Numbered from the stretch's first letter, positions 51,401 to 59,804 are shown. The stretch is 64,000 nt of DNA from Numida meleagris (GCF_002078875.1 NC_034413.1:60814453-60878452), one strand, 5' to 3'. Translations and numbers: made by a program. Notes: generated from the letters alone by a model not told the origin.

Positions 51401-54400
51401 AGTGATGGTGTATTTTAGAATGAAATTTGTAAATGCATTTCAGGACAGCCTGGGAAGTTCTGGAAATTTGGTTGGATGTCTGAGAGAGAAATGCGAGACA
51501 CCTTCTGCTGTGTTGTGAGCTCATCCAGGAACAAACAAGTGGCCACTGTCACTTAAATCCTTTCCTTGTTCTAACTCGTAATTTACTTGTTTCTAGTATG
51601 AAACTCTTGCCACTGCAAGTAGCTGGAGGGAAATAAGTCTGTTTCTGGGATACAGGCATTAATTTATCTTCCTGTAGCTAACGACATGCGATAGAATGGA
51701 AGCCAAAATGGAACCTGATTTCTTACAGCTTTCTCCTTTTTGTGATAAGCCACTGTGGCAACATCAGTCCCAAATCACTGCCTCGCTTCCTCTAACTAGT
51801 AATATCTGTAGTGACATTATCATGACTCACTTTGTTCCCTGCTTTCTTCCTGGCATTGCACCTCAAGCAGGAATAGTGCATGGCTAAAAGGAGTTGGAGC
51901 CTCCTGCCAGGGTAGCTCCAGGCCAGTTCTCTAAAGCAGCTGTGCTTAGAGTGGGCATGTTGCTTTTCCAGCTCTTCAATGTGTGAAATAGCTACCCAGA
52001 TCTTTAAAATGTGGCACTAATTGAAGTAGCTTAAAGAAACCCAGCCCAGTTCCATTATTCATGGATGCCCTCAGCTGCTTCTGTCTCAGGTGCACACCTT
52101 TGCACGTAGCTTCACAGGCAGTTAATTCCTTTTCCTAAGGAGAAGTGGGCTTTTTCATACCAATAGCATGACGGAGTTCCCCAGCATATGCTTTTGTCCA
52201 AGCATGTGCAAACTAGTTGTTTGTCCTTGATAGAATTTAGAGCATAGTATTAGCTTCTTGGCAAATCATTTTTTTGTCTTTTTTTTTAAGTTGTCAGCGC
52301 TTTCGTATCCTTATATTAATTTCCATTGACTGTCATCGAGATTGTCTTAATCGAAAAAACATTTCCTGTAACTTCAGCAGCTCTTCTTCTACAGTATAAA
52401 ATCCTGGTAATTAGGTTCGTTCCGTGCGAGGTCACTGCAGTAGGAAGGAAATGGTCACCATTAATAGGTGGTATTCTCTCTGCTGCAGTGTCTTGTTGAC
52501 TTTGAGCAGGAATGTTAGGCGTGTGCTACTTAGTGTGTGAAGGAAATGTCTGGAGATCCCCTCAGTTTGGAGGCATGCCATCACCCTGTTCTGCCTGTTG
52601 GAATGTGTGGAGGAAGCACTGGTCATGTTGCAGAGGTGCTGTGAGCAGCCCCACTTCTGATGGTGCTCATTGAATCAGCCAGCAGCTTCATGACTGTTTC
52701 CACTATTTGGGGTTAGAATACAGAATTCCTCTTTGCTATTGCTTTTTGCTTTTGGGAAAGTTCTGGATGTCTTCTAGAAGTTGCAAATAGCTATCTACGG
52801 ATATCTTTAATTGAAGATAACAAGGGGCAGATGTTCATTTGTCTTCAGAGATTCCTTGTATTTCATTCCTGTGTTGGCTTCTCAAGCCAACACAGATTTC
52901 CAATAGTCAGATTCCACATTCAGATTTGCTGGGTACATCTGAAAGCAGTTACAGAGCATTAGAGCAATACGCTCTAACACCATCTTGTTGGAGGTTAACA
53001 CAGATTGTGTCTTTTTTTTTTTTCCTAACTTGTGACCCAGAACATTCTAGTACATTTGGGGGACAAACAAAAAGCAGAAGGGGCCAGCTGTCCTTCCTGA
53101 AGTTATACCATGTATGTCACCTTTCTGGCTGAGTCTTCTGTCTTCCTTTTCTTGTCCAGGCAAACCCTCTGTAGAGAAAGAAATATACCTCTTTGCCTTG
53201 GAAGCAAACCACATCAAATGAAGGATCTGATAGATAACCCTTTCTGCTGTATCTTTTAATGCCTTGATCTCTTTTCTTCATATTTTAACAAACTGTGATG
53301 TTCTTTTTTCTTTTTTTAAACTGGAAGTTTCCTGCTTCCTAACAGCTTCACTGCTGAAAGTCTGAACAGTGCTTAAGAGAAGAAAGCAAATTAAACAGAA
53401 AATGCATTTTCTACTTTATATAAACATATATATCTGTATTGGGGGGAAAAAAAAAAAAAACTACGGATTTAGTAGCAAACTGCAAGTGAGAAGATGCTAT
53501 AAAAAGATTTCCTATGACTTAATGCTTTTGCATCTGAAAAAAATATTCTTTACGTTATCTTGTCATTTTGGTGGAAACTTGAGAAATTAATTTCCCCACC
53601 TATATGCCTTCTAATTGTTTCCTTATACTTTAGAATCACAGAATCATAGAAGGGACCTTTACGATTATCTAGTTCCAACCCTCCTGCTATAGGCAGGGGC
53701 ACTTCCCTCTAGACCAGGTTGCTCAAAGTCCCATCCGACCTGGCCTTGAGTGCTTCCATGGAAGAGGCATTCACAACCTCACTGGACAACCTGTTCCAAT
53801 TTCTCATCAACCCTCACAGTAAAGAGTATTTTCCTGATATTGAGTCTAAATCTACCCTGTTCCTCTTTTCCATCTACCCACTACCTTACACTTTGTTTTC
53901 TTGACTGGTAACTCAGATTAGGCTGCTGGTCCAGACATTATCCTGTTTCCTAGACAGTACTTTTAGCAAACTTATTTCAATTTCTGAATTCAGTACTACA
54001 TTCTTTTGAGATTTTCTGTTTTTCAGAAATAAAGTATTTGGCAGTGTTGGAAATCACAGAGCAAAATATCCGAGGGTACTGAAGAAATATCTGTATTCTT
54101 CTGCTATTCATCCAAGACAAATAAGCTATACAGTGGTGAAAAATCTGCGTTATCAAATATGTCCCATTCTTTCTAGGCAGTGGGTGCCCTTCATTTCCTG
54201 TTGAAGCCAAATGGGATTCAACATGTTGCCACTCAGGCTATGATGAATACTAATATCTTGTTATCTGCTAAATCATTAGTATTTATTGGTAAAATGGAAG
54301 CAAAATTAATCCTGACCTTTAGAGCCAAGTCAAAAGGTTAATCTGTGTCCATTTCCAATTCAGAGCATTAATTGCTTCCTTCTCTAATTGTACATAGGAC

Positions 54401-57400
54401 AATGGTTACTGTTCCTTTCAGAGATGAACCAAACTGTAGGTGATGGTTTGCGTTCAAATTCTGAGCTTATTGCTTCTTACAAATGAATTCTGAGTCACAG
54501 AATCTCTCTTCACAGGTTTAAAACAACAATAATTAAAAAATAATAATTGAAAAACCTTTTTTCTTTTTTTTTTTAAACCTATGCATACTTTCAGCCTAAA
54601 ACTAAGTGGGATGTGCTACGCTTTATGATACACAAAGGATAAAAATAAGTTCATGTATTTTTAGTTGCTCAAATATTACCATTCTTGACAGCTCTGAATA
54701 TTGGGGAAAACACCAGTGTGAAACTAATAGCTGTTTTTGTTTCTCTTCTAGCCACACTGTACACATCCTGTATTTTGTTGGGCATATTTCTCAACAGCAG
54801 CGTACCAATATTCTTTGAGCTCTTTGTGGAAACGGTCTACCCTGTTCCAGAAGGAATTACCTGTGGAGTTGTCACCTTTTTGAGTAATGTGTTTATGGGA
54901 GTGCTTTTGTTTTTCCTCACATTTTACCACACAGGTAAGAAATACGAGTTACTTCGAAAATATGATTCTCCATGAAGACACACCCTTGTCAGTAAGGGGA
55001 AGATTTGCCCATACAATTTCTCTTAATAATCAAATGCGTGAATCCCCTTTAGTAGCAAGGGAAAGGAACTTGAATTGTTCTTTTCTCCATCCACGTTAAT
55101 AATAACAAAATGCTTTTATGTAAGATGTATGTAGACATGTTCCACTTGAAATTTGCTGTAACCAGAGCCCATCAAGATGCACAGTCATCATATTTTTATA
55201 AATTTTTATTTAGATTTTTATAGATAAATATTCTTTTAGATAATCCAGTGGCCCAGTGAGGCAGAACAGTATCTTGTTTGATATTTTCATCAGCATCTTC
55301 AGGTTTTCTCATCTCTGGAGTATTATTTGCTTCCTCATAATTCATAATCAGACTTCCAACTTGCTATTTAATAGACTATAATAAATTCTTATTACTCTCC
55401 TATGACAAGATGAGCTGCTTAGTGAATGAGGGAAAGGCTGTGGATGTTGTTTACTTGGACTTCAGTAAAACATCTGATGCTGCTTCCAGCAGCCTTCTCC
55501 TGGAGAAACTGGTGCGGATGGCTTGGATGGATGAGCTTCCTTCTTAAAGTGTTTTGTTTTGTAACCGAGAGGAGTCTGATAAATTTCAGAATGAATTGTG
55601 TTTGAAATTATGAAGGTTACAGTGCGAGGCTACTTTTCAATGTGGCTTGCGTATCTTTCTGACAAGTAATTATATGCAAGTTAATGATTACATTCTGAAT
55701 TATGTTCTGTGGACTAAAACTGAGAAAGAGGATTTTTTCATACTTTCACTGAACTGCATTGTTGTAAAAACTGGATTCTGTCCACACCAGCCTCAGTGGC
55801 ACGATGTTTACTCTTTACATCTTTAAGAATGCTTTTTATGATTAATATTAATTGGTGTGAATTCTGCTCACATATATTATTATTTCCAGTGTTTATGCCT
55901 GAGCTGAAAAGATGGTACAGAATATTTTGCGGATATTTTTAACATTTGTCAGAGCAAGAGCCTGATGTTCTGAACTACTTAATATGCAAGGATTGGGACA
56001 CAGTCTCTTGGAATATTTTCATAGTCTTAACTTCCTTCTAACTGAAGAATTGTGCTAGAGCAAATTTATTCCATCATGAAGAGGGTATTTCAGGCCATTT
56101 TGTTCTCTAGTAGATATCGGTAAAAGCAGGAAAGAGTAAACCTGAAATTAGTGTATCCAGACACTTGGAATCTTTTCCCTATTTCTCCAGAGAAGGGGGA
56201 AAAAGAAATTATTTGTGCTCAAGATGATCCATTCTTGGTGATGCAGTAACAGAAATGATCAAAATTACAGATGTTTGTGATTGCTGGAGGCAGTCAATGC
56301 TGGTGGATGCTATTGGCTCCTTTGATAAAGGAAAAATCCTTTAGAATTTAGATAATGATCTTAAATACTTGTCTTCCCTTTGAATCAAATACATCTTCTA
56401 ATGACATCTAAGGAGCTTATGGGTAAATCAGAACTCAGTCAAATTTATCTTGTTCGCTCATTGCTTTTAGGCCAAATAATCTTTCAGTAGTTTTAATTCT
56501 TATTTCTTTTTCTTCTCATACTGTGATGCTGCAAAGACTGTGAAAGAATCAAGCAATGGAAACTTTCCAGTGCTTTGAAGATTTTGGTCCATCTAACTTG
56601 GTTAAGAAGGGAAATTCCAACCTTTCAGAAACCTCAGCCTAATTTCTAGTGCTGTGCTCTGAGACCAAAAGTGTCAACTTCTGGATGTGGTTTCCTACAG
56701 GGAGTTCCCAGTGAGAACCACAGACAAATCAACCTTTAGCTTTGTGTGCTCCATATGTTAGCATGAAGCTCCAACGCTGTACCAAATTCTGGGTTGCAAA
56801 AGGCATGAAGGGTTCAAGAGGAAAGTGAGGCCTTTCAGGTTATATAGGTTAAAGTATGTTTAACCTAATTAAGCAAGAGTATTGCTTCTCATAGAAAATA
56901 GTAGCAAAGCATTTACCTGTGAACAATATAGTCTACTCCAAGCCTAGGAATATTTTGTTAAGGTTTTGATGGCCTCACCAAATCAGTAAGCATTCTGCGG
57001 AGAGGGCGTTGTTGGTTGTTGCTGCTTTCGAGGGGGGGGGTTTCCCAGGCTTTCTGACTCTTGTCATTTGCACTGTGTAATATAAATTGTGCTTTCTCTT
57101 CTAGCAATATACATTTTAGGTTTATGAAAGTAGAAGCGATGAAGTCTTGATTATGATTAACTCAGACCTTAGGGAGAGTTTAGATTCTGTAAAAGTCAAT
57201 AAAAAATAATAATTTCAAAAAGAATTAAAAAAAACAGTAATATTTCATGATAAAGTTGACAGATTTAAAGAAAAAAGTCATACACATTCATTCTAAATGA
57301 AACCCCTAGGTAATAGTGGTATCAGAAATAGGATTTCTCGAATGTGGAAGGTGTATTTTTAAGAGCAGAATGTTGCATCTAACTGCTAAAAAGAGCCTTC

Positions 57401-58046
57401 TGAGGAGCTGTTAGTGCAACTAGTTTTAAATTGCATTGATTGCACTACTCACAAGGTTCATCTTTAGGAATTAGTTTTCCCTCCTTAGCCCATTTAGCAG
57501 GTTTGATTTGAAATCAAATCCTACTTCTTCTTATGCTTTTAATTTGTTTTAGTTTTCAATCTATAGGAATCAAAGAACTAATGAGTAGAGTGTTCAGAAT
57601 TGGTTTATTCTCCATTAGCAAGGATAGATTTTTTTTTTCCCCCCTCTTTCTGCATTGACAGGCTGAATAAGAAGCATTAACGTTAGCTGGAGGCATTGGT
57701 TTTATATAGCTGGAGATATATATATATATATGTAGAAGTCCATAGAGGAGTCCCATAGACCATGTTAACCATCTATTGATTGGAGAGCTGTCAAGATTTT
57801 TGTTAAGGACACAGCAGTTTCCTTCAAACCCACCAGCCATGTTCTAACTGACAACATTAGAAGTCTTGGTAGCTTTAAACATGGAGCGTGTTCGATAGCT
57901 GTAAGATCGGTTCTGTCTTCTGCTTTGCAGAGTTCTCCTGGTTCAACTGGTGCCTCCCAGGATCGTGTCTGCTCAGCCTGCTCCTCATCCTGTGCTTCCG
58001 AGAATCCTATGACAGACTCTATCTCGACGTCGTCGTCTCTGTTTGA
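3..58046 (+). CDS. SLC49A4: SLC49A4 (DIRC2), lysosomal MFS transporter, nine coding segments, 5' partial
   Basis: The spliced product is a 12-helix major-facilitator protein matching SLC49A4/DIRC2 along its whole visible length (458 residues; human about 478). Family knowledge: it sits in the lysosomal membrane, has an N-terminal dileucine sorting motif, is cleaved by a lysosomal protease in a lumenal loop, and is reported as a proton-coupled pyridoxine exporter. Seen here: TM1-2 in exon 1, an MFS motif-A-like loop ([10 protein letters not shown]) across exons 1-2, TM3 in exon 2, TM4-5 and an NGT glycosylation sequon in exon 3, TM6 across exons 3-4, a long basic cytosolic loop in exon 4, TM7-8 in exons 5-6, TM9 in exon 7, TM10-11 in exon 8, and TM12 with the short tail in exon 9. 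All eight introns are GT-AG and phases join without frameshift. The start codon lies upstream of the window, because the frame is open from base 3 with no in-frame ATG before 273. No inactivating lesion is visible. Confidence 0.96.
690..872 (+). repeat. CR1 LINE 3' end, internally deleted
   Basis: Contains the CR1 landmarks in order: a GTGGCCTCAAGCTG-like segment, then GGAGATGTGGCACTGAGAGACATGG, then GGTTGGAC...GATGGTCTTAGAGGTC, TTCTCCAAC and the ATTCTATGATTTC tail. The usual stretch between the first and second landmark is missing, so this is a 5'-truncated and internally deleted copy. It is inserted in sense relative to SLC49A4. Confidence 0.85.
905..965 (-). repeat. Short CR1 3'-end fragment, antisense
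   Basis: AGAATCTTAGAACTGTTGAG followed by GTTGGGGAAGACCTTTAAGA is a diverged reverse complement of the CR1 tail (the common form reads AGAATCATAGAATC...GTTGGAAAAGACC). It lies about 30 bases after a sense CR1 end, so two independent CR1 tails sit head to head here. Divergence makes the right border uncertain. Confidence 0.55.
1530..1747 (+). repeat. CR1 LINE 3' fragment
   Basis: Shows GTTGGATATTAGG, then CTTCTTCTCAGAAAGG, GGAATCACTGTCCCTGGAGG, CGTTCAAGAAC, GACACTGAGGG, a GATGATTGGATGAGC segment, TTAGTGGTCTTTTC and a diverged ATTGTATGATTCT tail. These are the standard CR1 3'-UTR landmarks in sense order, clearly older than the copy at 33.8-34.4 kb. Confidence 0.88.
3627..3641 (+). repeat. A-homopolymer run
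   Basis: A run of about a dozen or more adenines follows a T-rich stretch. No retroposed copy adjoining it was recognised, so it is listed only as a simple repeat. Confidence 0.6.
16086..16090 (+). repeat. 5-bp target-site duplication, left copy (GTGCT)
   Basis: GTGCT directly precedes the TGTCATGG start of the solo LTR, and the same five bases directly follow its TTGACA end at 16621-16625. A 5-bp duplication is a proper insertion footprint. Confidence 0.85.
16091..16620 (+). mobile_element. Solo LTR of an avian endogenous retrovirus, copy 1 (sense)
   Basis: A 530-bp unit starts TGTCATGG and ends GTTGACA, so it has TG...CA borders with 5-base inverted tips, and it is bracketed by GTGCT at 16086-16090 and 16621-16625. 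A TATAAAA box lies at 16250-16256, a GC-richer segment follows at about 16270-16330, and a variant AGTAAA polyadenylation-like hexamer lies at 16460-16465. A second copy is present at 20811-21336 in the reverse orientation. No gag, pol or env sequence is attached, so this is a solo LTR left by recombination. The 5-bp duplication fits several ERV classes, including ERVL-like ones; the family is not named here. It ends 463 bases before SLC49A4 exon 2. Confidence 0.92.
16250..16256 (+). promoter_or_regulatory. TATA box of solo LTR copy 1
   Basis: TATAAAA lies in the middle of the LTR at the position expected for the U3 core promoter. It is also kept in copy 2, on the minus strand. Whether it is active cannot be read from sequence. 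Confidence 0.6.
16621..16625 (+). repeat. 5-bp target-site duplication, right copy (GTGCT)
   Basis: Matches 16086-16090 exactly and closes the insertion of solo LTR copy 1. Confidence 0.85.
17084..17177 (+). CDS. SLC49A4: SLC49A4 coding exon 2
   Basis: The acceptor is TTCATTTTAG|GTCTG and the donor AA|GTAAGT. The 94-base exon completes the Gly codon of exon 1 and reads [17 protein letters not shown], then [13 protein letters not shown], which is the end of the MFS motif-A loop and TM3. It enters in phase 1 and leaves in phase 2. Its length is not a multiple of three, so skipping it would shift the frame. It lies between two inverted LTR copies. Confidence 0.95.
20351..20364 (+). repeat. A-homopolymer run
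   Basis: Simple A-run within intron 2 with no recognised retroposon upstream of it. Confidence 0.6.
20806..20810 (+). repeat. 5-bp target-site duplication, left copy (GCAAT)
   Basis: GCAAT directly precedes the LTR at 20811 and recurs at 21337-21341. It differs from the GTGCT duplication of copy 1, so the two LTRs inserted independently. Confidence 0.85.
20811..21336 (-). mobile_element. Solo LTR of the same endogenous retrovirus family, copy 2 (antisense)
   Basis: This is the reverse complement of the unit at 16091-16620, 526 bp long. By eye about 17 substitutions plus a few short indels separate the two, roughly 96% identity. It has the same TGTCA/TGACA tips and the same internal TATAAAA, read on the minus strand, and is bracketed by GCAAT on both sides. 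No internal retroviral sequence remains. With copy 1 it forms an inverted pair around SLC49A4 exon 2, with about 4.2 kb between their inner ends. Confidence 0.92.
21337..21341 (+). repeat. 5-bp target-site duplication, right copy (GCAAT)
   Basis: Matches 20806-20810 and closes the insertion of solo LTR copy 2. Confidence 0.85.
21935..22012 (+). repeat. CR1 LINE 3' tail
   Basis: GGGAGTTGGAGTAGATGACC, then TTAAAGGTGCCTTCCAAC and ATGATTCTATGATTTG are the terminal CR1 landmarks in sense order. Only the last 70-80 bases of the element are present. Confidence 0.85.
22945..23015 (+). repeat. CR1-like 3' fragment without tail
   Basis: GTGACAAGGGGAAATGATTT, then TAAACTGAAGGAGGGGGTAT and TTAGGC resemble the segment downstream of the CR1 reverse transcriptase, followed by a degraded CACAGAGGG. 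The terminal ATTCTATG tail is absent. Sense orientation. Confidence 0.65.
25960..25977 (+). repeat. A-homopolymer run
   Basis: A-run of about 17 bases in intron 2, followed by GATAGC. No parent element was recognised upstream. Confidence 0.6.
28121..28386 (+). CDS. SLC49A4: SLC49A4 coding exon 3
   Basis: The acceptor is CTATTCCAG|GCTG and the donor GCAG|GTGTGT. At 266 bases it is the largest internal exon. It reads [20 protein letters not shown] (TM4), [20 protein letters not shown] (cytosolic loop into TM5), [19 protein letters not shown] (TM5), then the lumenal loop [20 protein letters not shown] and the start of TM6 (RIEAVLYA). The NGT sequon (Asn codon 28308-28310) corresponds to the glycosylated lumenal loop in which the mammalian protein is also cleaved. 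The donor has a weak +3 to +6 sequence but is followed by a long U-rich tract. Confidence 0.95.
28575..28592 (+). repeat. T-homopolymer run
   Basis: T-run of about 17 bases following CCC-separated shorter T-runs, about 190 bases into intron 3. Confidence 0.6.
31010..31085 (+). repeat. Degenerate (TA/TG/CA) alternating tract
   Basis: ATATGTGCATGCATGTG is followed by GTATGTATGTGCATGTGCG and then an uninterrupted TATATATATA core. This is a decayed alternating purine-pyrimidine microsatellite that could take up non-B DNA. Confidence 0.75.
31999..32052 (-). pseudogene. Mariner transposase C-terminal remnant
   Basis: An 18-codon minus-strand segment reads [17 protein letters not shown] followed by TAG, which is the characteristic end of mariner transposases. 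It lies immediately inside the end repeat at the 31.9-kb side, which confirms both orientation and internal deletion. Confidence 0.8.
32076..32315 (-). pseudogene. Mariner transposase N-terminal remnant (DNA-binding part)
   Basis: Minus-strand frame of about 79 codons inside the mariner. The segment around [20 protein letters not shown] and [11 protein letters not shown] matches the usual helix-turn-helix region of mariner transposases, which binds the terminal repeats. It then runs into LVQIFF and stops at the A/T-rich deletion junction. With no catalytic domain it cannot transpose. It could at most encode a short DNA-binding fragment, for which there is no evidence. Confidence 0.75.
33378..33393 (+). 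repeat. T-homopolymer run
   Basis: T-run of about 15 bases in intron 3, upstream of the CR1 copy. Confidence 0.55.
33795..34385 (+). mobile_element. CR1 LINE, 5'-truncated, best-preserved copy in the window
   Basis: Contains the end of the CR1 reverse transcriptase coding region, its 3' UTR and two tandem ATTCTATG-type tail units ending near 34381. An open frame of about 150 codons (about 33829-34281) begins [20 protein letters not shown] and continues with [27 protein letters not shown] and [17 protein letters not shown], the conserved RT C-terminal segment. The 5' part of ORF2 and all of ORF1 are missing, as is usual for CR1 copies. Sense orientation in intron 3, ending about 185 bases before SLC49A4 exon 4. 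The left border is estimated from a CATCCTGCCCC landmark. Confidence 0.92.
33829..34281 (+). pseudogene. CR1 reverse transcriptase C-terminal fragment
   Basis: The frame remains open for about 150 codons although it lacks the catalytic palm (the YxDD region) and endonuclease. It therefore cannot act as a reverse transcriptase. The lack of stops implies a fairly young insertion compared with the other CR1 pieces here. Confidence 0.8.
34571..34700 (+). CDS. SLC49A4: SLC49A4 coding exon 4
   Basis: The acceptor is TCCTGTTTAG|AATTT and the donor TTAAG|GTAGGT. The 130-base exon completes the Glu codon begun by exon 3, then reads [15 protein letters not shown] (end of TM6) and the central cytosolic loop with [20 protein letters not shown] and RSFCRLL. 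The loop is proline- and arginine-rich, as in the mammalian protein, and separates the two six-helix halves of the MFS fold. It enters in phase 1 and leaves in phase 2. Confidence 0.95.
38509..38525 (+). repeat. A-homopolymer run
   Basis: A-run of about 16 bases in intron 4. Confidence 0.55.
39297..39332 (+). repeat. (ACAAA)-type A-rich simple repeat
   Basis: AACAAACAAACAAACAAA is followed by longer A-runs broken by single C or G bases. It is a low-complexity tract without a recognised parent element. Confidence 0.7.
39744..39852 (+). CDS. SLC49A4: SLC49A4 coding exon 5
   Basis: The acceptor is GTTTTCATAG|CAATT and the donor CAA|GTAAGT. The 109-base exon completes the Ser codon and reads [20 protein letters not shown] and [16 protein letters not shown], which is TM7 and the following loop. 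It leaves in phase 0, the only phase-0 junction in the gene. Near identical to the mammalian protein. Confidence 0.95.
39853..40475 (+). other. SLC49A4: SLC49A4 intron 5 (phase 0, 623 bases)
   Basis: By far the shortest intron of the gene. GTAAGT donor, TTCTGTTAG acceptor with a long pyrimidine tract at about 40447-40470. No repeat was recognised inside it. Confidence 0.93.
40476..40543 (+). CDS. SLC49A4: SLC49A4 coding exon 6
   Basis: The acceptor is CTGTTAG|GTAGA and the donor GCAAG|GTAGGA. At 68 bases it is the smallest coding segment and reads [20 protein letters not shown], then MA and two bases of the next codon, forming TM8. It enters in phase 0 and leaves in phase 2. Confidence 0.94.
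41220..41248 (+). repeat. A-homopolymer run, about 28 bases with one G
   Basis: The longest A-run in the window, interrupted by a single G near its left end. It is not clearly the tail of a retroposed copy, since the sequence upstream (41150-41219) is unfamiliar. Confidence 0.7.
41503..41640 (-). repeat. CR1 LINE 3' end, antisense
   Basis: ATCACAGAGTCATTAAGATT, then GGAAAAGACCTCTAAGATCA and TCTAGTCCAACTGTCAGCCTACC form the reverse complement of the CR1 3' end. A segment with ACATCCCTCATATTGTCC continues it, and the right border is unclear. Confidence 0.85.
45549..45676 (+). CDS. SLC49A4: SLC49A4 coding exon 7
   Basis: The acceptor has a pure T-tract of about 15 bases and ends TCTTTTAG|ATTTG; the donor is ACAG|GTATTG, weak at +4 to +6. 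The 128-base exon completes Arg and reads [20 protein letters not shown] and [22 protein letters not shown], which is TM9 with the preceding basic cytosolic loop. It enters in phase 2 and leaves in phase 1. Confidence 0.95.
45677..54751 (+). other. SLC49A4: SLC49A4 intron 7 (phase 1, about 9.1 kb)
   Basis: GTATTG donor, TTCTCTTCTAG acceptor. It contains an antisense CR1 at about 53632-53895 and several short T- and A-runs (46150, 46340, 53445). No gene was recognised; frames at 48.0-48.4 kb and 52.8-53.1 kb are short and unlike any protein I know. Confidence 0.9.
53632..53895 (-). repeat. CR1 LINE 3' end with part of RT, antisense
   Basis: AGAATCACAGAATCATAGAA, then GGGACCTTTACGATTATCTA and CCAACCCTCCTGCTATAGGC are followed by the segments ACCAGGTTGCTCAAAG, ATCCGACCTGGCCTTGA and CCATGGAAGAGGCATTCACA. 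This is the CR1 3' UTR read in reverse. The final part (about 53800-53895) resembles the segment next to the RT stop. Antisense to SLC49A4. Confidence 0.9.
54752..54934 (+). CDS. SLC49A4: SLC49A4 coding exon 8
   Basis: The acceptor is TTCTCTTCTAG|CCACA and the donor ACAG|GTAAGA. The 183-base exon completes Ala and reads [20 protein letters not shown] (TM10), [18 protein letters not shown] and [22 protein letters not shown] (TM11). The PVPEG loop and the FELFVE stretch are shared across the SLC49 family (FLVCR-type transporters) as far as I recall. It enters and leaves in phase 1. Confidence 0.96.
55408..55545 (+). pseudogene. CR1 reverse-transcriptase internal fragment
   Basis: Read in sense, the DNA gives [14 protein letters not shown] and, after a few changes, [14 protein letters not shown]. 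These correspond to the LDFSKAFD and LLEKL segments of the CR1 RT palm. The fragment is isolated, with no 3' tail attached, so it is an old, doubly truncated copy. Confidence 0.8.
57715..57732 (+). repeat. (TA)n microsatellite
   Basis: Uninterrupted TA/AT dinucleotide run of about 17 bases, roughly 200 bases upstream of the last coding exon. Confidence 0.8.
57931..58046 (+). CDS. SLC49A4: SLC49A4 coding exon 9 (terminal coding segment)
   Basis: The acceptor is CTGCTTTGCAG|AGTTC. It completes Glu and reads [20 protein letters not shown] (TM12) then [17 protein letters not shown] and TGA at 58044-58046. The short cytosolic tail [11 protein letters not shown] is the same as I recall for the mammalian protein, which supports the stop as authentic. 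The 3' UTR continues directly in the same exon. Confidence 0.96.
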
Positions 58047-58362
58047 TAACACAGGGCTGCTGACGGGTTTGGAGAGACTGAGCATTGATTTTGCAGTCTG
58101 CACATCTGCCTGGATTTGCACAGCTGGCCAGAGGCAAAAAATTAAAAGATATAATTGTAGCTTTATTAGTGAAGGTGAGGGACAGGATGTTTCTTACATT
58201 CAAACTCACTCGATTTGCATTCATTACAGACATGAATGTGCAATTTGAGTGGTCATAAAGATGCCTGAAGTGCACAAGGAGAATATATCTGATGTACAGG
58301 TTCCAGTGTCTGACCTGGGGTTCTCTATTTAAAGATTGTTTATGTAGCAGTGAGATGTACAA

Positions 58363-58365
<3 letters not shown>

Positions 58366-58398
<33 letters not shown>
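58366..58398 (+). repeat. (TG)n microsatellite in the 3' UTR
   Basis: About 14 or more TG units, ending GTGTGCGTGAG. It lies about 320 bases after the SLC49A4 stop and is likely length-polymorphic. Confidence 0.9.
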
Positions 58399-58399
<1 letters not shown>

Positions 58400-58618
58400 A
58401 GCCAAATCAAGGTTGTATGCACTGGGGTACCGGTAACTTGAGTCTTCTATCAGAATAGGAATAGCGAATAATCTCAGAAAAAGAAGGGAAAGGAAAAAAA
58501 AAAAAAAGGAAAAATCTTTTTTTAAAGATCTGTCTTTCAAATTGCCAGTCACTTATATTACCATGCATTAAACAGTTAAGCTAAAATAATTTGGTGCTGT
58601 ACACTACATTTACATTCT

Positions 58619-58624
58619 AATAAA
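58619..58624 (+). terminator. Candidate proximal polyadenylation signal AATAAA
   Basis: Canonical hexamer in CTAATAAAGTG, about 575 bases after the stop, with GT-rich sequence around 58645-58660 as a possible downstream element. Confidence 0.5.
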
Positions 58625-59431
58625 GTGATTTCTGATATAAGACACTGGTACCAGGGTGTTTAGCCATACTAAACAGCAGAACAATCCTTGCGATGTTGTT
58701 AGAGGTGTTTGTTTATCACCCTGGTGCACGTGTATGCTGAATGATAGCTGTAGCTGCCACTTGCACAGCACTTGCCTCTGAAATACCACCACGGTTCCGT
58801 ATGGGCACATGGCCTCTGTGGTATCTCAGAAGTTTCCTGTAAAGTCATTCTTGGTAATTTTTGCTGTTTTAAAGGCTACCACTGTGTCACCTTTTCATGC
58901 CCTGTCTCCAGTACTGCCTTTTGGTTTTTTTTTTTAGTACTGTGAAGACCTGTTCACACCACCAAGTACTGTTGGTGCGGATGTTTGAGTCCTGGCCATC
59001 CTCTTCTGATACTCTTAAGGTGTGCATGGTTTTTTTAGGATTAGTTTACAATTGCGGGTGCCTAAGCAATATTGTTTGTTAATCCAAGTCTTTAAAAGCA
59101 TTTTCCTAAAAAATGTTTATAGCTTGCTGGGGTGCCCCGAAGGCGAAATGACAATGATGAGAAATAACTCATGAGTTCTGGCATAACACAGAAAACATAA
59201 TGCCAGCTCTTTTTATCAGAACTAATTTGTGGTCGTTCTGGCCCTTACTTGAACGTAAATATTGAAGACACTTTGAATAGTTTTTTAACTCGATTTTAAA
59301 CTTGCTAATAATTTCTTAATTCTATTCTTATATTTCAGTTCATCATCATTTACAGTATTCCCTATATGTGTGTTCTGTGCTTTGTGTTAGATGTGTGAGT
59401 GTGTCTGCATGTTTATATCTATGTATACACA

Positions 59432-59437
59432 AATAAA
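59432..59437 (+). terminator. Candidate polyadenylation signal AATAAA
   Basis: Canonical hexamer in ACAAATAAAACT within an AT-rich stretch. The downstream element is weak. Confidence 0.3.
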
Positions 59438-59798
59438 ACTTATATATAGAGGCAACTCTCTATGTAAGATATATTTGAGTTATGTAAGGGTATGTGTTTA
59501 CATAGGTTTATTTTAAGTACTCATGTCTCTGGATGGTAGTATGCCACTGTTTGTAGCTAAACCAGTCACTGCCATGAATGAAAATACATACATAGGCTGT
59601 CTGTGACATGAATTTTCTTTTCATGGGGTGAATGATTTCCTACCGTAGCCGTTTTATAATACGGAGCGCATGCACGTGTTGGAGGAGGTTGGTGTGCAGA
59701 GTTCTGTGTCAATAGAAGTTTGAATCAAACGCCCTTTGCTCCTACGTGGGGCTCTTCTCTGTCATTCTTGAGTGATACAGACACTGTAAACTCACTCA

Positions 59799-59804
59799 AA
59801 TAAA
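59799..59804 (+). terminator. Candidate distal polyadenylation signal AATAAA
   Basis: Canonical hexamer in TCAAATAAAACC, about 1.75 kb after the stop. A pyrimidine-rich segment follows at 59835-59860. It would give a 3' UTR of about 1.77 kb. Confidence 0.45.

Larger units (their letters stand above)
54935..57930 (+). other. SLC49A4: SLC49A4 intron 8 (phase 1, about 3.0 kb)
   Basis: GTAAGA donor, CTGCTTTGCAG acceptor. It contains a CR1 reverse-transcriptase fragment at about 55408-55545, a G-run at 57031-57041 and a TA dinucleotide repeat at 57715-57732. Otherwise nothing recognised. Confidence 0.9.

Noticed and set aside
57985..58422. 145-codon minus-strand frame over the last exon and 3' UTR
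   Set aside because: It is the reverse shadow of SLC49A4 exon 9 and runs into the TG repeat as a Thr-His run.
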